DNA of 26,764 bases, from the IMG/VR virus record IMGVR_UViG_3300031673_000398, positions 1 through 26,764 of that record; one strand, given 5' to 3'. This stretch comes from a virus. This document shows positions 16,028 through 23,501 of this stretch, piece after piece. The notes below the pieces were generated by a model. The model was not told the origin of the DNA and did no database searches. It worked only from the letters and a program-made list of their open reading frames with translations. A program made the translations under genes and the position numbers. Within the stretch, counting starts at the first letter, position 1. Each line of letters starts with the position of its first letter.

Positions 16028-16690
16028 ATGAGTAACAAAAAATGTGTATATTGCGGATTACCGCTAAGAGGAAAGGGTTGTCCCTACGGACCTAACAAAG
16101 TTCATGTAGTAATTGAACCAAATAAATGTATTTATTGTGGATTACCACTTAGAGGCAAAGGATGCGCATATTCACCTTCAGGGTCACATATTATGTCATC
16201 AGAATTTGGTTTGTTACAAGCTGAATCAACCAAGGAACACTTTATTATGAAATATATAATGGAAAAACTAAGAGAACCTGTCACTGAATCCAAGGCATAT
16301 GAACTTGGTATTATAAATGAACAAGGTTCTCAAATTAAAGACCCGTCAACACACCAGGAAAGGAAAGCATGGTCACCTTTGAATCAGTACTTACTAAGAT
16401 TAAAGAGAGTATTTGGTGAAAAGTTGGATGTATTAAACACTGAACTATATATGGAGAATGCAAGTAACTTAATTTCTTCAGAGGATCTTGTAGATGCTAA
16501 TTGGAATGCTGAAAAATACTTAGAAAAGGTAGAAATTGAAGAAAACTTTAAAAACTCCCTTGCAATTAAGTTAGATGAATATTATAATCTATTAAAAGAA
16601 GCTGAACACAATGGTATTTCAGCTGAGAAAATAGAGAAAATCTTATTATCTACCTTAAATGAAAATATCTCCAATAAATCTACCGGCTGA
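16028..16690 (+). CDS. Double zinc-knuckle protein of unknown function
   Basis: A 220-residue protein. Its first 54 residues hold two copies of CxYCGLPLRGKGCxYxPxxxH: Cys6, 9, 18 and His26, then Cys34, 37, 46 and His54, both with spacing C-x2-C-x8-C-x7-H, so each should bind one zinc. The rest is helical and acidic; KEHFIMKYIMEKLREPVTESKAYELGIINEQG (about 69-100) looks like a compact helical domain. The two repeats differ at most third codon positions, which points to selection for the protein motif rather than a recent copy. Nucleic-acid binding is likely; no family is recognised. AGGA lies about 13 nt before the ATG. Confidence 0.6.
   Translation: MSNKKCVYCGLPLRGKGCPYGPNKVHVVIEPNKCIYCGLPLRGKGCAYSPSGSHIMSSEFGLLQAESTKEHFIMKYIMEKLREPVTESKAYELGIINEQGSQIKDPSTHQERKAWSPLNQYLLRLKRVFGEKLDVLNTELYMENASNLISSEDLVDANWNAEKYLEKVEIEENFKNSLAIKLDEYYNLLKEAEHNGISAEKIEKILLSTLNENISNKSTG
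16043..16189 (+). repeat. Tandem zinc-binding repeat within gene, period 84 bp
   Basis: Two in-frame units of a C-x2-C-x8-C-x7-H motif, 28 codons apart. The core CGLPLRGKGC is identical at the protein level while the codons differ at several third positions (for example ggattaccgcta against ggattaccactt). Confidence 0.8.
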
Positions 16691-17228
16691 TAAAGTTGTA
16701 TTAATTAAATTCGAGGAAATCTTTCAGAACATAGAGAAAGATTTACTTAATGAACTACTTTTATATGATTTATTAAAAGATAATGTCTTAGATTTACGTA
16801 AAACAGATACTAAGAAAATACTTTATCATCATGTTATTTATAATATATGTGAAATAGTTATAAAATACAAGAAAACTTATAAATCTGATGTTTGTATTAT
16901 TTATAATAACATATTTACTAATAAAAATGAGATATGTAGATATATAGATTGTGATAAATTACATAATCAGTTAATTAATATATTAAACAAAATCAAAAAT
17001 AACTTATATATTCCTATATTCAAAGTTAAACACGAAATAACACAGAATAATTTAGAGTATGGTGAAGTTATTGATATTATAAGAATAATTATAAACACCC
17101 TGGCAACAAATTCAACCAAGAAAAATAATAATTTTTTAAAAACTAAGGAATTTGTTAAGAAAAATGGCTTAATTTTCCTAGATGAAACTTATTTTACAAA
17201 AATTCAATCACATTACCTGTTGATTTGA
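16659..17228 (+). CDS. Hypothetical protein, very AT-rich gene
   Basis: A 189-residue protein with no recognised family. It is rich in Ile, Leu, Asn and Lys and looks all-helical (FEEIFQNIEKDLLNELLLYDLLK; LHNQLINILNKIKN; GEVIDIIRIIINTLA), without membrane segments. The reading frame overlaps the zinc-knuckle gene by 32 nt and no strong Shine-Dalgarno is visible. Base composition is even more AT-biased than its neighbours, which could mean recent gain. It lacks the targeting-type N-terminus of the following genes and is followed by a 58-nt gap holding a late promoter. An uninterrupted frame of this length in the tiled order of genes favours a real gene. Confidence 0.55.
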   Translation: MKISPINLPADKVVLIKFEEIFQNIEKDLLNELLLYDLLKDNVLDLRKTDTKKILYHHVIYNICEIVIKYKKTYKSDVCIIYNNIFTNKNEICRYIDCDKLHNQLINILNKIKNNLYIPIFKVKHEITQNNLEYGEVIDIIRIIINTLATNSTKKNNNFLKTKEFVKKNGLIFLDETYFTKIQSHYLLI

Positions 17229-17257
17229 AAGAAACTTACTTTATAATGTGCAAAACA

Positions 17258-17265
17258 TATAAATA
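17258..17265 (+). promoter_or_regulatory. T4-type late promoter, copy 1
   Basis: Exact TATAAATA, the element recognised by gp55-programmed RNA polymerase, lies in the intergenic gap 21 nt before the ATG at 17287. It runs into AAATATTTTAACGGAGACA, which supplies the leader and a GGAG Shine-Dalgarno. The same leader occurs before the gene at 24672, which makes a chance match unlikely. It drives the six-gene operon 17287-22176. Confidence 0.75.
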
Positions 17266-17279
17266 TTTTAACGGAGACA
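17259..17279 (+). repeat. 21-bp direct repeat (late promoter/leader), copy 1
   Basis: Identical to 24649-24669. It consists of AT followed by AAATATTTTAACGGAGACA and joins the promoter element to the ribosome binding site. Both copies precede genes whose products start with capsid-targeting-like peptides. Confidence 0.85.
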
Positions 17280-17286
17280 CTAAAAA

Positions 17287-17532
17287 ATGAATACATTTGA
17301 TACACTATTTGAACAAATTATGGGACAAGATGCCACTAAGAAAGCAAAACAAAAAATTGCAGATGCAGAGGGCATTGAAGCACAAGCAGCACAAGATGAA
17401 GTTGATGGAAAAGATTCCACAATTAAAAAATCTGCAGCTAATAAACTTAAAGCAACAGGAACTAAAGAGCTTGCAGCAGATTTAACAAAGAAAGCTAAAG
17501 AAATCGAAGCACAAACTAAAACAGGATTTTAA
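17287..17532 (+). CDS. Small Ala/Lys-rich protein, possible internal head or core protein
   Basis: An 81-residue protein, almost wholly charged and helical, rich in Ala, Lys, Glu and Gln, without hydrophobic core signals beyond the N-terminus. It begins MNTFDTLFEQIMGQDA, an amphipathic start with L-F-E at 7-9 as a possible prohead protease site. Size and composition resemble the small prohead core or internal proteins of T4 (gp67, gp68, IPs), but there is no sequence match I can point to. It is the first gene after the late promoter at 17258 and ends 1 nt before the next start. Confidence 0.55.
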   Translation: MNTFDTLFEQIMGQDATKKAKQKIADAEGIEAQAAQDEVDGKDSTIKKSAANKLKATGTKELAADLTKKAKEIEAQTKTGF

Positions 17533-17533
17533 T

Positions 17534-18013
17534 ATGAAGAAATTTGAAAACGTTTTAGAAAAATATAGACAAGAGGTTGAACCTAAGGAAGTTAAACTCA
17601 GTGAATTTTATAAATCCATTGCAAAGAAAAATCCTATTAACATATATTTAACAGAACAAGATGCTCCACCAGAAGAAGCACCTTCTATTGACCCTGGTGG
17701 TCCTCCACCTATGCAAATGAATTCACCTGGTGGTCTTGGACCAGCTGATGAACCTGAAGAACCTGCAGAAGTTGAACTTGAAAACATTCCTTATGCTTTA
17801 ATGGCTTGGTATGCATTCAAGGCTCTTTTAATTAATCCATCAGAAATTACTAGTTCTGAATATTATGATCAACTTCAAGATTTGACCGGCGGTGGTGATA
17901 AAGCTAAAATTGATTCACCAGAAAAAGGCGTTAGAATCTTTCAAGTTATTGAAAAGATTATCGATGATAAAGAAACACCATCTAATTCTGATATACCACA
18001 AACTGCTGAATAA
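17534..18013 (+). CDS. Acidic proline-rich protein, possible head cargo or core protein
   Basis: A 159-residue protein of unknown family. The start MKKFENVLEKYRQ is amphipathic. L-S-E (22-24) and L-T-E (39-41, in NIYLTEQDAPPEEAP) are [I/L]-x-E sites. Residues about 43-85 are a low-complexity acidic Pro/Gly linker (PPEEAPSIDPGGPPPMQ..., DEPEEPAEVE). The C-terminal part (about 88-145) looks folded: IPYALMAWYAFKALLINPSEITSSEYYDQL and GVRIFQVIEKIIDD. The stop overlaps the next ATG by 1 nt. It could be a scaffold/core component, or an adaptor with a flexible arm. Confidence 0.55.
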   Translation: MKKFENVLEKYRQEVEPKEVKLSEFYKSIAKKNPINIYLTEQDAPPEEAPSIDPGGPPPMQMNSPGGLGPADEPEEPAEVELENIPYALMAWYAFKALLINPSEITSSEYYDQLQDLTGGGDKAKIDSPEKGVRIFQVIEKIIDDKETPSNSDIPQTAE

Positions 18014-18903
18014 TGAAATTTAAAGAATACCTCGTCGAATATAAAATTTTTCAACACATCCTCATGGAAGGTGGTGCCATGGAGGGTGTTGGTGCTATTC
18101 ATATAGATGAAATCGAACCCACTTTAATTAAGATACAAAATAGCTTAATTAGAGAGTTAGGACAAGAAACATTTAATAGATACTTTGACGGTGGTTCATT
18201 ATTAGATAACGCTCTTGGAAGTGTTCAGAAAAAGTTGTTTTCTGGAGATATGGACATTGCTATTAATATAGATAGATCAGAAATACCAGAGTTTGTCTCG
18301 GTTTTACAAAGAATTCCTGAGGTTAAGGAAGTTAAGACTGGTTCTGTTATTATGATGTCAGTGGAAATTGATGGTAAATCTGATGTAGAACCACCTGAAG
18401 GCAAGGCAAGAACTGGATTAGTTCAAATTGACTTCATGCCTGGTGAAAAACAATGGATGAAAACATTTTATCACTCACCCAACCTTTTAAAAGGTGAAAG
18501 TAAGTATGGTGGTATATATAGAACACTTCTTTTAACAGCTATTACATCTAATGTTGACACTAAAGTTGGTGAAATAGATCCTAATGATCCTATGGAAAGA
18601 CCTGAATTTATTGAAAGATATAAATGGGGTTCAAATGGTGTAGTGAGAGTAAGAAGAACACCTGGAAAAAATGCCAAGGGTTATCTAAAAAAGAATGATG
18701 ATGAAGTCATTGCAGGCCCTTATACTAATCCACAAGAAATTGTTAAGGTATTAAATTTAGGATCAACAGAAAACCTTAATAGTTATGAATCCTTGCGCAA
18801 AACTATCGAAGAAAGATATGAACCTGAATTAGTTACAAAGATTTTAGAGAGTTATAAAAAGTTATTGGAAAACCAAGGACTTGAAATACCAGGAGATTTA
18901 TGA
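18013..18903 (+). CDS. Pol-beta-superfamily nucleotidyltransferase with capsid-targeting-like N-terminus
   Basis: A 296-residue protein. The core GSVQKKLFSGDMDIAINID (69-87) fits the hG[GS]...DhD pattern of pol-beta-type nucleotidyltransferases, with Asp79 and Asp81 as metal ligands, and VQIDFMPG supplies the third carboxylate, Asp140. Such enzymes add nucleotides to RNA, DNA, protein or small molecules. The first 19 residues, MKFKEYLVEYKIFQHILME, carry two [I/L]-x-E sites (7-9, 17-19) before GGAMEG, as in T4 internal-protein targeting peptides. Its stop overlaps the ligase-like gene by 4 nt (ATGA), so the two products are probably made in similar amounts. The target is unknown. Fold assignment is fairly confident; packaging is inference. 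Confidence 0.7.
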   Translation: MKFKEYLVEYKIFQHILMEGGAMEGVGAIHIDEIEPTLIKIQNSLIRELGQETFNRYFDGGSLLDNALGSVQKKLFSGDMDIAINIDRSEIPEFVSVLQRIPEVKEVKTGSVIMMSVEIDGKSDVEPPEGKARTGLVQIDFMPGEKQWMKTFYHSPNLLKGESKYGGIYRTLLLTAITSNVDTKVGEIDPNDPMERPEFIERYKWGSNGVVRVRRTPGKNAKGYLKKNDDEVIAGPYTNPQEIVKVLNLGSTENLNSYESLRKTIEERYEPELVTKILESYKKLLENQGLEIPGDL

Positions 18904-20042
18904 ATTTTAAAGAATTTCGAAGAAGTGAAACATTAATCACAGAAGGCGCTGAAGCACGTATACAACACGCTGAAGATTTAATCTTTTGGGAAGGTTCACA
19001 AGGTGCTTTAAGAGCATTAGACGCTTTGGAATCACTCTCCAGAAGTGGTATTAATCACACTTCTGTTAAATGGGATGGTTCACCGAGTTTGATATTTGGG
19101 AATGATGAAAACGGAGAATTCGTTCTTACAGACAAGTCTGGTTTCTACGCAAAAGGGTATGACGGTAAAGCAAAATCCCCCGATGAATTAAGAGAAATGT
19201 TTTTAAACCGTTCTGGTGGTAAAAATAGAGAAAATTCAAGTTATGTTGAATTTGCAAATAAGATGGCACAAATTTTTTACATCTTTAAAAATGCAATTCC
19301 CAAAGGTTATAAAGGATTTTTTAAAGGTGATCTTCTATATTATAACAAACCAGGAATTAAAAACGGACATTATATATTTCAACCAAACGTAGTTCAGTAT
19401 GAAGTAGATTTAACATCAGATTTAGGTAAAAGAATTTCTAAATCTGAAGCTGGTGTTGTAATTCATAGAGCAGTTGATTTTGATGGAAATGAACAACCAT
19501 TAAAAGATTTGAATATATTTAAAGGAAATGATCTTTTAGTGATTCCTCCTGTATTCGTAGAACATAAAGCCCAAGTAGATTTAGAAAATATTAAAAGTGT
19601 TAAGAAAATTATTTCACAAAATAACCTTGCTATTAACTCTCTTATAGATGAAAATATATTAAAGCAAAAACAAATAGCTGATTTTCCACAAGTATTATAC
19701 AAATATTTAAATTCCAAAGTTGATACAGGACTTGAAAATATAGGATCTGATTTTTTTGATTGGCTTGCAACACAAAACATTTCCACCAGAAAAAAACAAA
19801 ACATAACACAACATATTCAAGAAAATTCACAAATCTTCAATGTTTTATGGCAAATAGTAAACATGATAATGGACATAAAGGACGATATTGTTCAACAATT
19901 TGACAATAATGCACAAGTGGTTAAGCAAACAATGGCTGGTGAGCGAGGTGGCGAAGGATATGTATACTCAAATAAAAACGGTGATATTAAATTAGTACCC
20001 AGAAGAACATTTTCTCGCATAAACAGGAGCATAGAAAGATGA
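18900..20042 (+). CDS. DUF6267-like protein with covalent nucleotidyltransferase (ligase/capping) motifs
   Basis: A 380-residue protein. HTSVKWDGSPSLIFG contains K57-W-D-G60, the KxDG motif I whose Lys becomes adenylylated or guanylylated in DNA/RNA ligases and capping enzymes. FVLTDKSGFYAKGYDGK follows, then GFFKGDLLYY (about 139-148, motif III-like), EAGVVIHR (about 183-190, motif IV-like, with His where Lys is usual) and a C-terminal KLVPRR that could be motif V. I recognise this as the phage DUF6267 type. The N-terminus MNFKEFRRSETLITEG has I-T-E at 13-15 followed by Gly, the best match here to the T4 targeting consensus. Coupled to the genes before and after by 4-nt overlaps. An ATP-dependent ligase role is plausible but unproven. 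Confidence 0.65.
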   Translation: MNFKEFRRSETLITEGAEARIQHAEDLIFWEGSQGALRALDALESLSRSGINHTSVKWDGSPSLIFGNDENGEFVLTDKSGFYAKGYDGKAKSPDELREMFLNRSGGKNRENSSYVEFANKMAQIFYIFKNAIPKGYKGFFKGDLLYYNKPGIKNGHYIFQPNVVQYEVDLTSDLGKRISKSEAGVVIHRAVDFDGNEQPLKDLNIFKGNDLLVIPPVFVEHKAQVDLENIKSVKKIISQNNLAINSLIDENILKQKQIADFPQVLYKYLNSKVDTGLENIGSDFFDWLATQNISTRKKQNITQHIQENSQIFNVLWQIVNMIMDIKDDIVQQFDNNAQVVKQTMAGERGGEGYVYSNKNGDIKLVPRRTFSRINRSIER

Positions 20043-21559
20043 GAACACTAAATGAAGCGTATGATAGAGTATACACCAAACAATATCGCCCACCTAAAAA
20101 CCTTCAAAGTATATATCTTGAGCAAGTTGCTGATGATGAACAAGATGAAGAAATTGAAGATATCAATATTCCAAAAAAAGATGCTTTAATTAAATTATCA
20201 GGTTTATCCAGCGAATCTGCACTTCTTAAACTAGCAGAACTCTATGATATTATAAAAAATGATTTGCGTTTTACTGAAATTTTAAAGAACCAAGTTTATT
20301 TTTCTAGAGGTTCTGAAAAATCCAGAATATACAGAAACGAAGATATAATTAATCAAAACACACTACTTGATATTTCTAAAAATGATTTCGATAATGGTGA
20401 ATTGATTATTACGTATGCTGGTAACATAAGAAAAATTAGAACACCAGCACCTGGTGCTAAAAGAATAGCAGAATTTAATAAAATTTCAGATTCACATGTT
20501 AATAAAACATATGAATCGATTAAAAATAAAAATACTATTAACAGTACTCATACTTCAACTCTTAGGATATTGTGTTTATATGATTTGTTTATTGAATATC
20601 CATCACTTGTTAAATTAACACAGAAAGTAGCGGCTGGACTTGGAGCAGAATTTGCACAAGTTGAAGAATTTAATAAAGCACTTGAAGATCTTCCACCTGT
20701 AAAATTCTTTATAAAACATAATTTAAAAACTGAAAATCAAAATATCCAATTTAATAAAGCTAAAAAAATTGAAGGTTCAGGAAAGGCAGATATTGAGCTA
20801 ATTAACTCAAAAACAGGAAAAGCGGTATATTGGATTTCTTTTAAAGATGGAAAATATGATGTAAAAAAAGATGCGTCTTTTCAACAATGGGGCTCTCTAA
20901 GAACCCTCTATAATAATGACAGTAGTATTAATTCAATCATTGATATATTTTTAGATAATATAAGTGATTTATTGCCTTCTGTTAATTATCCACCTTCTCA
21001 AAAAGAACTTGAAATTATTAATAAAAACCCTCTAATGAAAACATTATGGGATGCAAATTCTTATAAATTTAATAAGAACGGTACAGAGTTTAAAGCAAAT
21101 AAAAATTCTGTTAAAAAAATATATTTCTATACCAAAGGCACACCTGAATATTATATAGATCTCTTTAATAAAAAAAATAAAATGGAACAGAATTCAATTT
21201 CAAATCTTGCTTTAAAATCAATTTATGGGTCTGAATATGAAATGGGAAAGAATTCACCATTTTCTAGCGAGAATGTTAATATAGTTCTTCAAACACCAAA
21301 CGCTCTTTCTCTAAGACCGTTAATAAAAGAAGAAGAAATAGAGGCTGTTGTATTAGACATCAAACCAGGAGCTCACCTTATTAAAAATCCACAAATGCCC
21401 GAATCAGAAAATTATCTTCCTTGTTTATATAGCAGATTTACAGAAGCAATGTTTTTCTTTTTTAATAATAATACTGAATGTATTTTAGGAATACGACCTC
21501 TCGTTTATCCTATATCTAAAGCAGCCTCTGGTAAGTCAAAGGAAATCTTTTTAAAATGA
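20039..21559 (+). CDS. Large unknown protein with possible PD-(D/E)XK nuclease core
   Basis: A 506-residue protein, third in the coupled set. The N-terminus MRTLNEAYDRVYTKQY has L-N-E at 4-6; an acidic linker follows (ADDEQDEEIED, 31-41). The one suggestive motif is GSGKADIELINSKTGKAVYWISFKDG (246-271): Asp251 on a strand, then a strand ending S-F-K269, the arrangement of PD-(D/E)XK nucleases with Ser in place of Glu/Gln. The following KDASFQQWGSL fits the helix that comes next in such folds. The C-terminal 130 residues show alternating strands (AVVLDIKPGAHLI, CILGIRPLVYPI). No family is recognised. Its overlap of 4 nt on both sides ties it to the ligase-like and NMNAT-like genes. Confidence 0.55.
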   Translation: MRTLNEAYDRVYTKQYRPPKNLQSIYLEQVADDEQDEEIEDINIPKKDALIKLSGLSSESALLKLAELYDIIKNDLRFTEILKNQVYFSRGSEKSRIYRNEDIINQNTLLDISKNDFDNGELIITYAGNIRKIRTPAPGAKRIAEFNKISDSHVNKTYESIKNKNTINSTHTSTLRILCLYDLFIEYPSLVKLTQKVAAGLGAEFAQVEEFNKALEDLPPVKFFIKHNLKTENQNIQFNKAKKIEGSGKADIELINSKTGKAVYWISFKDGKYDVKKDASFQQWGSLRTLYNNDSSINSIIDIFLDNISDLLPSVNYPPSQKELEIINKNPLMKTLWDANSYKFNKNGTEFKANKNSVKKIYFYTKGTPEYYIDLFNKKNKMEQNSISNLALKSIYGSEYEMGKNSPFSSENVNIVLQTPNALSLRPLIKEEEIEAVVLDIKPGAHLIKNPQMPESENYLPCLYSRFTEAMFFFFNNNTECILGIRPLVYPISKAASGKSKEIFLK

Positions 21560-22176
21560 ACTTATTCGATAAACTTTACAAAAAAATAATTAATGAACAA
21601 ACAGGAAAAGCAGCTGTTGTTACATATGCAAGAATGAACCCTATTACAATAGGCCATAAAAAGCTTGTTGATAAAGTGGTTTCTGATGCTGAAGAAATAG
21701 GTGCTACACCAATTATATTTCTTTCACATACACAAAAACCCAAAACAGATCCTCTTTCATTGGACCAAAAGATTTATTTCTTTAAAAAACTATTTCCTGG
21801 CGTAAAAGTTGGTAATGATATGTTCAAAGGACAATTTACTCCACCTGCTGCTTTGGAAGAATTATCAAAACATGGTTACAAGGATATCATTTTTATAGTA
21901 GGGGATGATAGAGTATCAAGTTTTGGATTCTTACAAAAATATAATGGAGTCCCTGACAAAACCGGTAAAATTGCATATACATTTGATAATTTAGAAATCA
22001 GATCTGCGGGTGAACGTGACCCAGATGCCGAGGGTGTAGAGGGAATGAGTGCTTCAAAAATGAGAGCAGCTGCAGCAGAAGGTGATTATGAATTATTTGC
22101 TCAAGGAATTCCAACTGAAGATGAAAATTTAATCAAGGAACTCTACGAAGCTGTTCGTTCTGGCATGGGCTTGTAA
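21556..22176 (+). CDS. NMN adenylyltransferase-like nucleotidylyltransferase with targeting-like N-terminus
   Basis: A 206-residue HxGH-superfamily nucleotidylyltransferase. VVTYARMNPITIGHKKLVDK (21-40) has T-I-G-H at 31-34, the ATP phosphate-binding motif (T/HxGH); IIFIVGDDRV is the core strand, and GMSASKMRAAA (163-173) corresponds to ISSTxxR. The most likely reaction is NMN (or a related mononucleotide) plus ATP to a dinucleotide, i.e. NAD synthesis; a cytidylyl- or other adenylyltransferase role is possible. The first 15 residues, MNLFDKLYKKIINEQ, precede the domain and include I-N-E at 12-14, so cleavage would leave an intact enzyme. It is the last gene of the six-gene late operon. Confidence 0.72.
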   Translation: MNLFDKLYKKIINEQTGKAAVVTYARMNPITIGHKKLVDKVVSDAEEIGATPIIFLSHTQKPKTDPLSLDQKIYFFKKLFPGVKVGNDMFKGQFTPPAALEELSKHGYKDIIFIVGDDRVSSFGFLQKYNGVPDKTGKIAYTFDNLEIRSAGERDPDAEGVEGMSASKMRAAAAEGDYELFAQGIPTEDENLIKELYEAVRSGMGL

Positions 22177-22193
22177 AAAAATATAATTTTCAG

Positions 22194-22221
22194 GTGACAC
22201 CTTCATCTTTTGTAGTATAAT
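22194..22221 (+). promoter_or_regulatory. Sigma70-like promoter for queE
   Basis: GTGACA (22194-22199) and TATAAT (22216-22221) are 16 bp apart in the 50-bp gap after the NMNAT-like gene. The queE ATG begins at 22227, only 5 nt after the -10, so the transcript would start at or near the initiation codon. An AAGG (22222-22225) is too close to the ATG to act as a normal ribosome binding site. Confidence 0.55.
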
Positions 22222-22226
22222 AAGGT

Positions 22227-23027
22227 ATGGAAAACAATAATATAATTAATGTGTCGGAATTTTTCCTTTCGATACAAGGGGAGGGTGCTACAACAGGTAT
22301 ACCTTCTATCTTCATTCGTCTTAGTGGGTGCAATTTTGCATGCGGTCTTAACCAAATGTTCGAGAAAGGTCTAGCCACCTGGAAGTGTGACTCAGAAAAG
22401 GTTTGGAAAACTAATTCACCAATGACATATGAAGAATTATACGCTTCATTTGAAAGTTGGGGTGAAATTTCTAACATAATTGAAGGTAGAACACATCTAA
22501 TTTGGACTGGTGGTGAACCAACCATGCCACAACATGTTAAATCCATCGTTGGTTTTCTTGATTTCTTCACTGACTTACATCCAGAAGCAGTTGGTCAGAT
22601 GTATAATGAGATTGAAACCAATGGTTCCATTCCAGTATTTCAAAAAGGGTTTTACAAACCAGAAGAAATCGATGGGATTGTCGTGGGCCCTTATATACAA
22701 CAAATTAATTGTTCTGCAAAATTGGCAAATTCAGGAATGGGCAAACCAATGAGAATTAACAAGAGAGCAATTGAACAAGTTTTAGAACACCCGGAAGGTT
22801 ATTTTAAATTTGTAATTAGTTCTGAACCAGATATTCTTGAAATACAAGAAGATTTTGTCAAACCTTTTAATATACATTGGAAAAAGATTATTTTAATGCC
22901 GGCTGTGGATAACAGAGATGATTTGCCCGCAGCAACTAAGTTTTTATTCGATATGTGCAAGAAATATGGCTATAGAGGTGTTACAAGAAGCCACATACTG
23001 GCATGGGATCGTGTCACTGGGGTTTAA
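22227..23027 (+). CDS. queE: 7-carboxy-7-deazaguanine synthase (radical SAM)
   Basis: Converts 6-carboxytetrahydropterin to CDG in the preQ0/queuosine pathway; 266 residues. FLSIQGEG (13-20) and the radical SAM region RLSGC35NFAC39 are typical, but the third cluster Cys is at 54 after the 14-residue stretch GLNQMFEKGLATWK, giving C-x3-C-x14-C instead of C-x3-C-x2-C. The CDSEKVW that follows suits an insertion-bearing QueE class. LIWTGGEPTMP (91-101) is the GGEP SAM contact. Phage QueE can serve 7-deazaguanine DNA modification or host tRNA queuosine; no other pathway gene (queC, queD, folE, dpdA) is in this window. It starts a separate promoter unit with dCMP deaminase 3 nt downstream. Confidence 0.9.
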   Translation: MENNNIINVSEFFLSIQGEGATTGIPSIFIRLSGCNFACGLNQMFEKGLATWKCDSEKVWKTNSPMTYEELYASFESWGEISNIIEGRTHLIWTGGEPTMPQHVKSIVGFLDFFTDLHPEAVGQMYNEIETNGSIPVFQKGFYKPEEIDGIVVGPYIQQINCSAKLANSGMGKPMRINKRAIEQVLEHPEGYFKFVISSEPDILEIQEDFVKPFNIHWKKIILMPAVDNRDDLPAATKFLFDMCKKYGYRGVTRSHILAWDRVTGV

Positions 23028-23030
23028 TCG

Positions 23031-23501
23031 TTGAATATCAACAGGTTAACTAAAACTGAATATGGATGTTTGATGGCTTTATCAGCGTCCACCCGGTCAG
23101 AAGGTAGAAAAACTAGAGTAGGTTGTGCAATTGAAGACCACGATGGTAGAATTATTGCGACTGGATATAATGGTTATGCACAAGGATTTAATTTAGATGC
23201 TGTAATTAAAAATAATGAAGAATCAAGACCTTATTATATACACGCAGAAACAAATGCCCTAAGTTTAATTCAAAGAGGACAAGGTAAAGTGCTATATTGC
23301 ACACATTCACCATGTATTTCTTGTGCACAAAACATAATTGCCCATAAAATTCAAGAAATTGTGTATATTAATTTATATGAACACGTTGAACAAGATGTTA
23401 ATTTCAAGTCATTGTTTGAAAGTTACAATATTAAATATCGCAACGCAACAGTATTAGAAAAAAATAACATTCTTGAAAGTTATATAAACAAAAACTTATA
23501 A
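23031..23501 (+). CDS. dCMP deaminase (zinc deoxycytidylate deaminase)
   Basis: Deaminates dCMP to dUMP for dTTP synthesis, as T4 gene cd. It has 156 residues with the zinc site H71-A-E73 and PC95-x2-C98, the proton-shuttle Glu at 73, and GYNG (about 46-49) of the dCMP deaminase group. The start is TTG (23031), 3 nt after the queE stop and preceded by GGGG; the first ATG in frame would remove the N-terminal helix (LTKTEYGCLMALSAS), so TTG is favoured. The C-terminal 40 residues lack other motifs. Free cytosine deaminase cannot be excluded, but the phage context favours dCMP. Confidence 0.85.
   Translation: MNINRLTKTEYGCLMALSASTRSEGRKTRVGCAIEDHDGRIIATGYNGYAQGFNLDAVIKNNEESRPYYIHAETNALSLIQRGQGKVLYCTHSPCISCAQNIIAHKIQEIVYINLYEHVEQDVNFKSLFESYNIKYRNATVLEKNNILESYINKNL

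Noticed and set aside
17534-18013. Assignment of the acidic proline-rich protein as the major scaffold protein gp22
   Set aside because: T4 gp22 is larger and coiled-coil rich and lies among capsid genes; here there is no head gene nearby and no sequence match I can show.
22190-22570. Minus-strand frame of 126 residues opposite queE
   Set aside because: It is antisense to a clear QueE and would cover its promoter; no motif or ribosome site supports it.
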